Assembly: GCF_029910655.1 (NCBI RefSeq)
Contig: NZ_CP123897.1
Coordinates: 1,947,547-2,011,546 of the forward strand
Source: Methylomonas sp. UP202
Lineage (GTDB): Bacteria > Pseudomonadota > Gammaproteobacteria > Methylococcales > Methylomonadaceae
Reading direction: 5' to 3'
DNA: 64,000 bases
Positions 1 to 9,158 of this stretch are shown here, in pieces. The position numbers and the translations under genes were made by a program. The notes under the pieces were generated by a model. That model was given only the letters and a program-made list of their open reading frames with translations. It made no database searches and was not told the origin of the DNA. The first letter of the stretch is position 1. Every line of letters starts with the position of its first letter.

Positions 1-434
1 TTCCACTGTTTGCCCATCCGTTTCATCGCCCATTTCGACGAGGTGATTGCCATCAACAGGATCAGGCTGTAGGCGATCAGTCCCATCCACAAATAGTTGC
101 TTTGCAGGACATCCGGCACGATGGCGTCCCAGGCCAGCGCGTGATCGACCCACAAATAGGCCAATAAATGCAGGCTGGCGTAAAGGAAACTGTACAGTCC
201 GAAAATCTGCCGGTAATCGGCCATGCCGCGCCATTTGGATATGCTTTGTACCGGGGTAATCGTCAACGTGATCCATAAAAACCGCATGGCCCAATCGCCG
301 AGCCGAATGTGCACGGCCTGAATTGGATTGGCGCCCAAACGATCCAGTTCGGTATCGGCGATCAGCCACAACAGCGGCAGCAAGCAGACCGCGAGCGTGA
401 TCGACTTTAAATGGCGGAGGATGAACGCGGACAT
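1..434 (-). CDS. msrQ: MsrQ, haem-binding membrane subunit of the MsrPQ system (3' part outside the window)
   Basis: The first 144 residues are visible; the gene runs off the left edge. MsrQ is a multi-helix inner-membrane b-haem protein that passes electrons from the respiratory chain to periplasmic MsrP, which repairs oxidised methionines. The protein opens with a short basic stretch (residues 5-10) and a hydrophobic helix. It has the family pattern of an ITLTITPVQ segment followed by R-QIFGLYSFLYASLH, where the histidine in the second segment is a likely haem ligand. Its ATG shares one base with the TAA of msrP (TAATG), so the two are translationally coupled. The pairing with MsrP makes the identification firm although the C-terminus is missing. 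Confidence 0.93.
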   Translation of the reverse strand, partial: MSAFILRHLKSITLAVCLLPLLWLIADTELDRLGANPIQAVHIRLGDWAMRFLWITLTITPVQSISKWRGMADYRQIFGLYSFLYASLHLLAYLWVDHALAWDAIVPDVLQSNYLWMGLIAYSLILLMAITSSKWAMKRMGKQW

Positions 435-1357
435 TAGAAAAAATGCTTCAGGTCCATCTGGCTATAAAGTTGGCCGACTTGGTCGGCATAGCCGTTGAAC
501 AATTCGGTTTTGCGGCGCGGCGTGAAAAAATCCGAGCCGAGTACGCGCTCGCTGGTTTGGGTCCAGCGCGGATGGGCCACCGCCGGGTTGACGTTGGCGT
601 AAAAGCCGTATTCGCTCGGCGCGTAGCGGCTCCAGGACGTCAACGGCGCTCGCCGGGTCAATTCGATTTTGACGATGGCCTTGATGCTTTTGAAGCCATA
701 TTTCCAGGGTACGACCAAGCGCAGCGGCGCCCCATTTTGCTTGGGTAGATCCCGTCCGTACATGCCGCTGGCCAACATCGTTAACGGATGCATCGCTTCG
801 TCCAGGCGTAGTCCTTCGACGTAAGGCCAGTCCAACATCGCGCCGGCCCGCAATTTGGGCATGGCCTCGGGTTGCGCGGCCGAGGTGAACTTGACGAAAC
901 GGGCGGCGGACAGCGGTTGAGCGCGTTTCAGCAAGTCCGCCAACGGAAAGCCTAGCCACGGAATTACCGCGGACCAACCTTCCACGCAGCGTAAGCGGTA
1001 GATGCGTTCCTGGAGGGGGTGGTCGCGCAGTATGTCCTCGAGGCTGTAGACGCCGGGCTTTTCGACTTCGCCGGCGATTTCGATTTGCCAAGGCTCGACG
1101 GCGATATGTCTAGCCAATTGCGCGACGCTTTCCTTGTCGAAAGCTAGCTCGTAGTAGTTGTTGTATTGCTCGACCAGCCTGGCTGGGGTAACGGCGTTGG
1201 CGTCGGCTATCGATTGCCGGTCTTCGGTCGCGGCGGCCAAGGTCCACGGCGCGGCGGAGGCCAGCCCCATGGCTTTCAGAAGAACGCGGCGGGCTTGGAA
1301 TACGGCTGGGTCGGTCACGTCGTGATCGCGAAAGGCCGGGCGGGTTTTAATCAACAT
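434..1357 (-). CDS. msrP: MsrP, periplasmic molybdopterin protein-methionine-sulfoxide reductase
   Basis: Catalytic subunit of MsrPQ; it reduces free and protein-bound methionine sulfoxide in the periplasm using a Mo-molybdopterin cofactor. At 307 residues it is slightly shorter than the E. coli enzyme. A twin-arginine export signal is visible (RRVLLKAMG near residue 23), followed by a small-residue stretch. The sulfite-oxidase fold begins around residue 60, and Cys124 in RLRCVEGWS is the expected molybdenum ligand. The motif PWKYGFKSIK (about residue 215) is typical of the family. The gene lies 10 nt downstream of the sterol-desaturase-like gene on the same strand and overlaps msrQ by 1 nt, which suggests one operon that also includes a LOV protein upstream. 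Confidence 0.95.
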   Translation of the reverse strand: MLIKTRPAFRDHDVTDPAVFQARRVLLKAMGLASAAPWTLAAATEDRQSIADANAVTPARLVEQYNNYYELAFDKESVAQLARHIAVEPWQIEIAGEVEKPGVYSLEDILRDHPLQERIYRLRCVEGWSAVIPWLGFPLADLLKRAQPLSAARFVKFTSAAQPEAMPKLRAGAMLDWPYVEGLRLDEAMHPLTMLASGMYGRDLPKQNGAPLRLVVPWKYGFKSIKAIVKIELTRRAPLTSWSRYAPSEYGFYANVNPAVAHPRWTQTSERVLGSDFFTPRRKTELFNGYADQVGQLYSQMDLKHFF

Positions 1358-1367
1358 GGCCGGGACC

Positions 1368-2201
1368 TCACGGCTTTTTGCTGTTGGGTATCCAACGCAG
1401 CAACTTGCGAAACTGGCGTTCGGTAATGAAGGCCAGCGAAAACAATTGAATGAAATTTTCCGCTTCGATCAAATCCAGTCCGATCTGGGCCGGCGCCAAT
1501 TCCAGCCGGGTGCCGAACAGCCGGTCCCATATTGCCAGCACGATGCCGTAGTTACTGTCGTGTTCGCTACGCAATTTAGAGTGGTGGGTGCGGTGCAGCG
1601 ACGGGGTGATAATCAGTTGCGACAGGGTCTGCTCGTGCGGCACGCGCAGGTTGGCGTGGTGAAAAAAGATGAAAAACAGTTCGATGATTTCGATCGATAG
1701 CACTAGATAGGCATCCACCCCAATCAATACCACGAACACGCATTTGTAGAGGATTTCCAGCAACAGGTCGAAGACGTGGAAGCGAAAGCCGGTCGAGACG
1801 TTGAAACACTTGTCGCTATGGTGGATTTTGTGGAACCGCCACAGCCATTCGAAGCGATGACTGGCATAGTGCCAAGCGTAAATCGCCAAATCGAAAAAGG
1901 CGAAGGCCAACAGCCATTTCACCGGACCGTTGTCCAACTTGCCAAGTAGACCGAAATCGGCGAATTGTTGCGCGACCAGAAATAGCGACGAGGCGCGCAA
2001 TACCGTCAATATCAGATTGTTGATTAAAAAGGCGGCGGTGTTGGTCACCAGCGATTCTTTGTAGATTTTGGTCGAAAACGGCAAATGGGGCTGACGTTTT
2101 TCCAAAACCAGTAAAGCGACGAAGGCCAGAATGGCTAGCCCGAACAAGGCTTGATTAAAAGCGATCGCGGCGGCGGGTTGGGTATCGATTGCGGCGTTCA
2201 T
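1368..2201 (-). CDS. Sterol desaturase / fatty acid hydroxylase family membrane di-iron protein
   Basis: A 277-residue integral membrane oxygenase-type protein. Several hydrophobic helices (about residues 17-33, 52-78, 95-112, 152-180) surround histidine clusters that are the hallmark of the FA_hydroxylase superfamily: HYASH (111-115), HKIHH (124-128), HH (181-182) and HRTHH (203-207). These ligate two irons and activate O2 to hydroxylate or desaturate a C-H bond in a lipid. The substrate cannot be read from sequence; hopanoids, sterols or fatty acids are all possible, and methanotrophs make the first two. The gene lies 17 nt downstream of the LOV gene and 10 nt upstream of msrP, all leftward, which implies cotranscription. 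Confidence 0.85.
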   Translation of the reverse strand: MNAAIDTQPAAAIAFNQALFGLAILAFVALLVLEKRQPHLPFSTKIYKESLVTNTAAFLINNLILTVLRASSLFLVAQQFADFGLLGKLDNGPVKWLLAFAFFDLAIYAWHYASHRFEWLWRFHKIHHSDKCFNVSTGFRFHVFDLLLEILYKCVFVVLIGVDAYLVLSIEIIELFFIFFHHANLRVPHEQTLSQLIITPSLHRTHHSKLRSEHDSNYGIVLAIWDRLFGTRLELAPAQIGLDLIEAENFIQLFSLAFITERQFRKLLRWIPNSKKP

Positions 2202-2218
2202 TGGACACCTCCGTCGGA

Positions 2219-2680
2219 TTAACCGGTTTGGCCGGGCGTGCTGCCCAGCAGGGCGGAGAGGGCTTGGATTTCGTGGTCGGCGTTGACTTGCTGGGTAATG
2301 TCGTATTGCACGCCGAGGTAGTACATCACCCGTTGTTTGTTATCGAACAGCGGGATAATGCGCAGCCGGTTGTGAAACAGGGTGCCGTCTTTCTTGTAAT
2401 TTCGCAATTCGACTTCGACCGATTCATGCTTACGCATCGCTTCCGCAATTTGGCGGCGGGCCGGCTGATCGCGGTCTTCACCTTGCAAAAACCGGCAATT
2501 GTGGCCGACGATTTCATCGCTACCGTATCCGGTCAGGCGCTCGAAGGCCTTGTTGGCGTAAACGATGGGGGCATCGTCGAGATCGGGATCGGCCAACGTC
2601 ACGCCGTTGACGCATTCGTCGAGTATCGCCGATAGAATTTGCGGAATGATGCCGCTGTCTTTTTTGACTACGAAAGGCAT
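2219..2680 (-). CDS. Short LOV-domain blue-light photoreceptor
   Basis: A 153-residue protein made almost entirely of one PAS/LOV domain. It carries the diagnostic flavin-binding motif GHNCRFLQ (residues 59-66). Cys62 is the residue that forms the light-induced adduct with FMN. Other family residues are visible: the ANKAFERLTGY segment (42-52), the RNYKKDGTLFHN strand (about 93-104) and YYLGVQYDIT near 125. No effector domain is attached, so it resembles the stand-alone short LOV proteins of pseudomonads that signal by dimer rearrangement. It precedes a di-iron hydroxylase and msrPQ on the same strand and follows an SRPBCC gene. Identity as a LOV protein is secure; the output is unknown. Confidence 0.92.
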   Translation of the reverse strand: MPFVVKKDSGIIPQILSAILDECVNGVTLADPDLDDAPIVYANKAFERLTGYGSDEIVGHNCRFLQGEDRDQPARRQIAEAMRKHESVEVELRNYKKDGTLFHNRLRIIPLFDNKQRVMYYLGVQYDITQQVNADHEIQALSALLGSTPGQTG

Positions 2681-2732
2681 GTTAGTTACTCCCGGTAAGC
2701 GTTTTATTTTTATGGTCGAACTTGACGCCAGA

Positions 2733-3215
2733 CTAAGGCGACTCGGCGACGATCAGGTTGCGAATGTTTTCGACGGTATTTTCGGCGCCGTCTTCTATCG
2801 CCGCTCGGATCAGTTTTTCGAAGGGACGCATGAACACGTCGAGATTGAGCAACTCGAAGCGAAAGGTCAGGCGAGTCGGGCTGCGGTCGTTTAGGCCTTC
2901 GAGTAAATAACTATGCCGATACGGCGACGTCAAGCCGCGAAAAATCAGGGTGTCTTCGGGTTGGTATTCGGTGATTTCGAACACCGATTCGATGGGCTCG
3001 CCGTTTTCGAGTATGCATTGTCGAGCCTTGGCGCCGACGAACACTTCCTCGCCGTCCAAGGCTTGAAACGCCAATAATTCTTCGGCCCATTTCGGGTAAT
3101 TGTCGAAAAAGCGGGTGCCGACGAAATCGAACACTTCAGTGATCGGTTTTTCGATCTCGACACTGGCTTGGCCGGCGACCGGTCTGGTGGCGTCGAACGG
3201 TAGCTTGATAGGCAT
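2733..3215 (-). CDS. SRPBCC (START-like) family protein
   Basis: A 160-residue protein with the helix-grip layout of the SRPBCC/polyketide cyclase superfamily. The N-terminal strand ASVEIEKPITEVFDFVGTRFFDNYPKW (residues 17-43) has the typical I-x-VFD-pattern, and beta strands follow with FEITEYQPEDTLIFRG and a long C-terminal helix (about 128-155). Such proteins bind hydrophobic ligands; no catalytic residue is evident. A strong Shine-Dalgarno (GAGGGGG) sits before the ATG. It lies 52 nt upstream of the LOV gene on the same strand and may start that operon. The ligand is unknown. START-like proteins are often found next to light-regulated genes, but a link here is inference. Confidence 0.75.
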   Translation of the reverse strand: MPIKLPFDATRPVAGQASVEIEKPITEVFDFVGTRFFDNYPKWAEELLAFQALDGEEVFVGAKARQCILENGEPIESVFEITEYQPEDTLIFRGLTSPYRHSYLLEGLNDRSPTRLTFRFELLNLDVFMRPFEKLIRAAIEDGAENTVENIRNLIVAESP

Positions 3216-3311
3216 GGAGTCCCCCTCTCTGTATGCAAGCTTGGTGAAGTCGGCCGGTTTGTCGTTATTGTGGTGCCGGCCGTTGGTCGATTAACTTTGC
3301 GTAGTCATCAA

Positions 3312-3758
3312 TTAATGTCCTCTCGAAGCGGAAGATCCGCCGCGTCGCTCTTGGCGGAATGCCGCTAGACCGCCGTACACCAGGTGAGATGCGCCGGCGT
3401 ACAGGAATAGCTCTGCGTATTTCTCGTCGATCTCGATCTGGTTGATCGAAGCGTAAAACCCCAACGACGCGGTCAACAATAATAAAAACACGCCCAGGCC
3501 GGCGACCGCGGCCGGGCTGTTGCCGTATAAATAAAAGCTGTAGACGGCAATCTGCACCAGACTTAAATAAAACATCATCAAGCGCAGATTGTTGGCGAGC
3601 GGACCGTACAGGTCGCTGTTATCCTCGAAATAGATGGCACCGCCGAACATCGACAACGCCGAGCTGATCAGAACCAGCAACACTGCGGCGTTAAAGTTGA
3701 CTTGCAGCAGCAATTCCACGATGTCGAGGGTTTTGCCCGCTAGGGTTTTGGTCTGCAT
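3312..3758 (-). CDS. Uncharacterised four-helix membrane protein
   Basis: A 148-residue protein with four predicted transmembrane segments, around residues 22-42, 59-76, 83-104 and 115-132. The N-terminus (MQTKTLAGKTLDIVELLLQV) is amphipathic and the C-terminus is basic and glycine/serine-rich (RRGGSSASRGH). I do not recognise a family. It starts just after the ftsH terminator and ends about 100 nt before the SRPBCC gene, on the same strand, so it could be the first gene of the LOV-msrPQ group or a separate unit. The reading frame shows codon use like its neighbours, so it is likely real. Confidence 0.6.
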   Translation of the reverse strand: MQTKTLAGKTLDIVELLLQVNFNAAVLLVLISSALSMFGGAIYFEDNSDLYGPLANNLRLMMFYLSLVQIAVYSFYLYGNSPAAVAGLGVFLLLLTASLGFYASINQIEIDEKYAELFLYAGASHLVYGGLAAFRQERRGGSSASRGH

Positions 3759-3770
3759 CGCGACACCTCG

Positions 3771-3810
3771 AAAAAGATACCCTCCAAGAGTGTTGCAGGT
3801 TTGGAGGGTA
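3771..3810 (-). terminator. Rho-independent terminator after ftsH
   Basis: A perfect 10-bp inverted repeat (TACCCTCCAA / TTGGAGGGTA, 3778-3787 and 3801-3810) with a 13-nt loop. It is followed on the minus strand by TCTTTTT. It lies just beyond the ftsH stop codon and before the start of the next leftward gene, so it separates the sigma-hflKC-ftsH unit from the membrane-protein/LOV/msr group. Confidence 0.85.
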
Positions 3811-3825
3811 TATAGAGGAGGAAGG

Positions 3826-5724
<1,899 letters not shown>

Positions 5725-5739
5725 GGCGCGGTTCCCCGT

Positions 5740-6603
5740 TTATTTTTCGCTGGAGAAGTATTTGAAAAAGTCCGAATCCGGTTTCAACACCAGGGTATCC
5801 TGAGTTTTCTCGAACGAGGTTTGGTACGCCTGCAGCGAGCGGTAAAAGGCGTAGAACTCCGGATTGCGTCCGAAACTTTTCGCATAGATTTCGGCGGAGC
5901 CGGCGTCGCCGCGGCCGCGAATGTTTTCGGCATCTCGCTGGGCGTTGGCTACGATGACTTGCCGCTGCTTGTCGGCCTCGGCGCTGATTTGTTCGGCGCT
6001 TTCGGCGCCTTGCGAACGGAATTCCCGGGCGACCCGTTCCCGTTCGGCGCGCATCCTTTGATAAACCGAGCTGCTGACTTCCGGTGGCAAATCGATGCGT
6101 TTGACGCGGATGTCGATCAGCTCGATGCCGAACTTGGCCGCGGTCGGCGCCAGTTTTTGCAGCAAAGTGTTGCGCAACTCGCTGCGGTCTTCGGATATCA
6201 GTTGTTTGATGGTCCTGACGCCGAACTCGCTACGCATCGCGTCCTTCATGATTTGGTCCAGGCGCAGGTTCGCTTGAAACTCGTCGCCGCCGACCGTGGT
6301 ATAAAAAAGACCCACATCACCGATTCGCCACTTGGCGAACGAGTCGACTATAACGTTCTTCTTTTCGGAGGTAAGAAAACGCTCGGACTTGGCATCCAAG
6401 GTCAGCACGCGCGCATCAAACGTGCTGACGTTATTGATGATGGGGGTCTTAAAATGGAGTCCCGGCTTGTAATCGGCGCTAACCATTTCACCGAGACGGA
6501 ACAGGATGGCTTTTTCATGTTCGCGGACGTAAAACACGGACATGTAGGCCAAAATCAGTAACAACAGACTGCTGGGAATCAGGACTTGGATTCGGCTGCT
6601 CAT
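5740..6603 (-). CDS. hflC: HflC, SPFH-domain modulator of FtsH
   Basis: A 287-residue stomatin/prohibitin-type protein with one N-terminal transmembrane helix (about 7-26) followed by the SPFH/band 7 domain and a long alanine/glutamate-rich helix (about 185-240). With HflK it forms a large membrane cage around FtsH and limits its access to substrates. Typical HflC sequences are visible: REHEKAILFRLGE (28-40), VIVDSFAKWRI, and the IELIDIRVKRIDLP strand. Its ATG overlaps the hflK TGA by 4 nt (ATGA), so translation is coupled, and ftsH follows after 15 nt. Confidence 0.95.
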   Translation of the reverse strand: MSSRIQVLIPSSLLLLILAYMSVFYVREHEKAILFRLGEMVSADYKPGLHFKTPIINNVSTFDARVLTLDAKSERFLTSEKKNVIVDSFAKWRIGDVGLFYTTVGGDEFQANLRLDQIMKDAMRSEFGVRTIKQLISEDRSELRNTLLQKLAPTAAKFGIELIDIRVKRIDLPPEVSSSVYQRMRAERERVAREFRSQGAESAEQISAEADKQRQVIVANAQRDAENIRGRGDAGSAEIYAKSFGRNPEFYAFYRSLQAYQTSFEKTQDTLVLKPDSDFFKYFSSEK

Positions 6604-7766
6604 GGTTTGCTCCTGCTTGGGCGTAAATCGCCACCGCTGCTTTTGCGGGCGGCATTTTTATCTTTTGCGGACGGTTCGATGTTATGCTCGGCTTCTACTC
6701 CGCCGGTGGTCGCCGAACTGGCCGGATGGCTGACGGTTTGCGGTAGCGGCATGTACAGCATCGGGTTGGCGCCGTCGGCGCCCAACATGATTTTATTGGT
6801 ACTGCTGTACAGTTTTTCCTTGGCTTCCAGATAGAGACGCTTGCGGGTAATCGCCGGGTTTTTCTCGTATTCCACCAATAACTGATCGAAACGTTCGGTT
6901 TCGCCCTTGGCTTTGGCGAGTTTCTCAGCCTCGTAAGCCTCGGCCTCCTGGATGATTCGAGACGCGGCACCGCGGGCCTTAGGGATAATCTCGTTGGAAT
7001 AGGCTTCGGCTTCGTTGATCAAGCGTTGTTTGTCCTCCCGCGCCCGAATCGCGTCCTCGAACGCGCCTTGAACTTCTTCTGGCGGTTGAGCGTCTTGCAA
7101 GTTGACGCTGGCGATCGTGATGCCGGTGCGGTAGTCGTCCATCGCTTGTTGAATCTGTTCCTTCAGTTCGGCGACGATCTGACTGCGGCCCTCGGTCAGT
7201 ACGAAGTCCATGTTGTTACGGCCGATCACCGCTCGTTCGACGCTTTCGGTGACTTGCTTTAAGGTGTTTTCGTTATCCTTGACGCTGTACAAGTAGTTTT
7301 TGGCGTTGTTGACCTGATATTGCACCGCCAGACGGACATTGATGATGTTTTCGTCCGCGGTCAACATTAAGGATTCCGCCGGAATCAACGACGATTTGCT
7401 CAAGCGGCTGGAATCGCGGTAGCCGATTTCGATGAAGCGTTGTTGCTCGACGTTGACGATGGTGACCTCTTCTATCGGCAGCGGAAAGTGCCAATGCGGG
7501 CCAGGTAGCGTCGTGTCGGCATAGGCGCCGAAACGGGCGACCACGCCGCGATTGCCTTCTCCAACGATGTAAAAGCCGCTGCCCAGCCAAGCGACGACCA
7601 GCGTGCCGCCGAGCATCGAAGCTACCTTGGACATGGAAAACAGGTGTTTGTGATCGTTATAAAAATCGTTGGCCTTGCCCGAAAACTGTCGCCATTGTTT
7701 GTCCACCTCCAGCTTCCAGTCCGGCTGCGGCTCGTGTTTACCGGTATTTTGTTTTTCTGATGACAT
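6600..7766 (-). CDS. hflK: HflK, SPFH-domain modulator of FtsH
   Basis: Partner of HflC in the membrane ring that regulates FtsH. The start is set at the ATG at 7766 (MSSEKQNTGK), six nucleotides after an AGGAG; an in-frame GTG at 7772 overlaps that ribosome-binding site and is less likely. The protein has a short charged cytoplasmic N-terminus, one transmembrane helix (about residues 48-68), the SPFH domain (PGPHWHFPLPIE, LMLTADENIINVRLAVQY), and a long coiled-coil helix rich in Glu/Ala/Lys near 240-290. The C-terminal tail is hydrophilic. It follows the sigma factor gene by about 50 nt with no terminator between them, so the four genes may form one transcript. Confidence 0.94.
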   Translation of the reverse strand: MSSEKQNTGKHEPQPDWKLEVDKQWRQFSGKANDFYNDHKHLFSMSKVASMLGGTLVVAWLGSGFYIVGEGNRGVVARFGAYADTTLPGPHWHFPLPIEEVTIVNVEQQRFIEIGYRDSSRLSKSSLIPAESLMLTADENIINVRLAVQYQVNNAKNYLYSVKDNENTLKQVTESVERAVIGRNNMDFVLTEGRSQIVAELKEQIQQAMDDYRTGITIASVNLQDAQPPEEVQGAFEDAIRAREDKQRLINEAEAYSNEIIPKARGAASRIIQEAEAYEAEKLAKAKGETERFDQLLVEYEKNPAITRKRLYLEAKEKLYSSTNKIMLGADGANPMLYMPLPQTVSHPASSATTGGVEAEHNIEPSAKDKNAARKSSGGDLRPSRSKP

Positions 7767-7818
7767 AATCACTCCTCTTGTTAAGTGTTAGCCTGACCTG
7801 CGTCGTTACTTGTTATAG

Positions 7819-9063
7819 TTAGCCGTCCCTGGGCTCGAGAAATAGCATAAGGTCAAAACCAAACTGTTGTTTCAGTTTTTTTAAGGCATCGTTCTGAATT
7901 TGCCGAACTCTTTCCCGGGTGACATGCAGTTGGTCCGCGACGGCCTGTAAGGTCATTTCGGTATGATCGCGCAATCCGAAACGCATCGTCAGAATGGCCG
8001 CTTGCTTCTCCGGCAAGGATGCCACCGCTTTGTCGACGTATTGAGCCAAATCCCTTTCTATTAGTTCATCCAGCGGTAAACTGAATTGGTGTTGTTGCAT
8101 TTTCGCCATCAGATCCAGGCCGTCTTCGTCGTCGTTGACCGCCGCGTCCAGCGAATGGGTCGCTTGGTAGTAGCTGCTGATAGTCTTGATTTCCTGTTCC
8201 GACAGGTCGCAACCCGCTTTCAGTTCTTCAAGCGTCGGCCAACGTTCGTTCTTTAAATAACAGGTACGCATCGCGTCGAACACGGTGTTGGCTTTTTCGG
8301 CCAGCGCGACCGGCAGGCGAACGATGCGCTCCTGCTTGACGATCAAGCGGGAAATCGCTTGCTTGATCCAGTAAATCGCATACGTGGAAAAGCAGATACC
8401 CCGATCCGGATCGAAACGGTCGACCGCCTTGATGAGTCCCACCAGCCCCTCCTGCATCAAATCGTCGAAACTCAGATTGCTGGTTTTGTATTTGTGGGCG
8501 ACGAAGGCCACCAGGCCGGTGTTGGCGCTGATCATTTGTTGGCGGGCGGTTTTCAATTCCTTTCTGGCCGCCGTCAATCGCGCCTTGTACGCCGTATCCT
8601 CGATCAAGGCTTCGGCGCTGGCGGCGACGGCCAATAAGAACACGGGCATGAAGTGCAACTTGTCCAGCAGCGGTAATAGAGTTCGGATGGCGTCGCATTG
8701 ATTGAGCCTTTGCGGTTCGAAAAGTTGTACAAAGTAATCTTCTTGTACAAGTTCGTCATCGACAGTGTCGTCGCTCTGATCCGGGCAGTGGCTGCAATCG
8801 ACGTTCAAACCGATGGCGAGCGTGTCCAACAAGGCTTTGTAGTCTTGCTGACTTCTGGAGGCCACCAGCTCGGAACAATCGCCGCCTTTTTGCAGTTGCC
8901 TTATCAATTGTTCGGCCAGGGCTTGTGCGGCGCTCCGGTCGTTCCGAATCAGGACGGACAGATGTTGCCGGGCCTGTTCCAGTTTGCCGGCCAGCCGAGA
9001 GGTTTCCGATTCTTGCGTCGGTTGAATCTCTTCGAATGCATTGGAAGCGGTGAGCTCTGACAT
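7819..9063 (-). CDS. Group 2 sigma-70 family RNA polymerase sigma factor
   Basis: A 414-residue non-essential-type sigma factor. Region 2 is clear (LVAFVAHKYKT, LMQEGLVGLIKAVDRFDP, FSTYAIYWIKQAISR; about 203-260). Region 3 follows (ERIVRLPVALAEKAN), and region 4 has the DNA-binding helix-turn-helix TLQAVADQLHVTRERVRQIQ (about 370-390). The first 165 residues are unlike RpoD region 1.1 and unlike RpoS, and hold two close cysteines (CSHC around residue 95). So it is a lineage-specific alternative sigma, not the housekeeping factor. It is divergent from a CarH/LitR-type light regulator and shares an 88-nt spacer with it. Target promoters are unknown; hflK-hflC-ftsH lie immediately downstream. 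Confidence 0.85.
   Translation of the reverse strand: MSELTASNAFEEIQPTQESETSRLAGKLEQARQHLSVLIRNDRSAAQALAEQLIRQLQKGGDCSELVASRSQQDYKALLDTLAIGLNVDCSHCPDQSDDTVDDELVQEDYFVQLFEPQRLNQCDAIRTLLPLLDKLHFMPVFLLAVAASAEALIEDTAYKARLTAARKELKTARQQMISANTGLVAFVAHKYKTSNLSFDDLMQEGLVGLIKAVDRFDPDRGICFSTYAIYWIKQAISRLIVKQERIVRLPVALAEKANTVFDAMRTCYLKNERWPTLEELKAGCDLSEQEIKTISSYYQATHSLDAAVNDDEDGLDLMAKMQQHQFSLPLDELIERDLAQYVDKAVASLPEKQAAILTMRFGLRDHTEMTLQAVADQLHVTRERVRQIQNDALKKLKQQFGFDLMLFLEPRDG
8726..8749. promoter_or_regulatory. Intragenic TGTACA-N12-TGTACA element inside the sigma gene
   Basis: Two perfect TGTACA palindromes (8726-8731 and 8744-8749) are separated by exactly 12 nt within the sigma factor coding region. 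The same spacing occurs in the divergent promoter region at 9135-9158. Both copies fall on Val-Gln codon pairs, so protein coding alone could produce the hexamers. The identical spacing makes a second binding site for the neighbouring MerR-B12 regulator plausible, not proven. Confidence 0.35.
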
Positions 9064-9096
9064 AGCGTTTCTTTTTTTATTTTTAAGTTGGCAATA

Positions 9097-9125
9097 ACGT
9101 TACTACCTTGTAGAATATTTGTCAA
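9097..9125 (-). promoter_or_regulatory. Candidate promoter of the sigma gene
   Basis: On the minus strand a perfect -35 hexamer TTGACA (9125-9120) is followed after 17 nt by TAACGT (9102-9097), a weak -10. Transcription would start roughly 25-30 nt before the sigma ATG. The TGTACA pair at 9135-9158 lies directly upstream of the -35, a position from which a regulator could act on this promoter. Confidence 0.45.
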
Positions 9126-9134
9126 AGAAAATAA

Positions 9135-9158
9135 TGTACAAAACGTGAACAATGTACT
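9135..9158. promoter_or_regulatory. Candidate CarH/LitR operator TGTACA-N12-TGTACT
   Basis: TGTACA (9135-9140) and TGTACT (9153-9158) are spaced by exactly 12 nt in the divergent region between the sigma gene and the MerR-B12 regulator. The second hexamer overlaps the regulator's own start codon (9152). As I recall it, T(G/A)TACA-N12-TGTA(C/T)A has been reported at light-induced promoters of Pseudomonas LitR-type regulators; this site differs from that only at its last base. A weak TAATGT (9132-9137) overlapping the first hexamer could be the -10 of the regulator gene, which would give autorepression. Confidence 0.6.

Noticed and set aside
6752..7292. Single TGTACA hexamers in hflK as further CarH sites
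   Set aside because: None has a second hexamer at 12-nt spacing, so they are probably chance occurrences.
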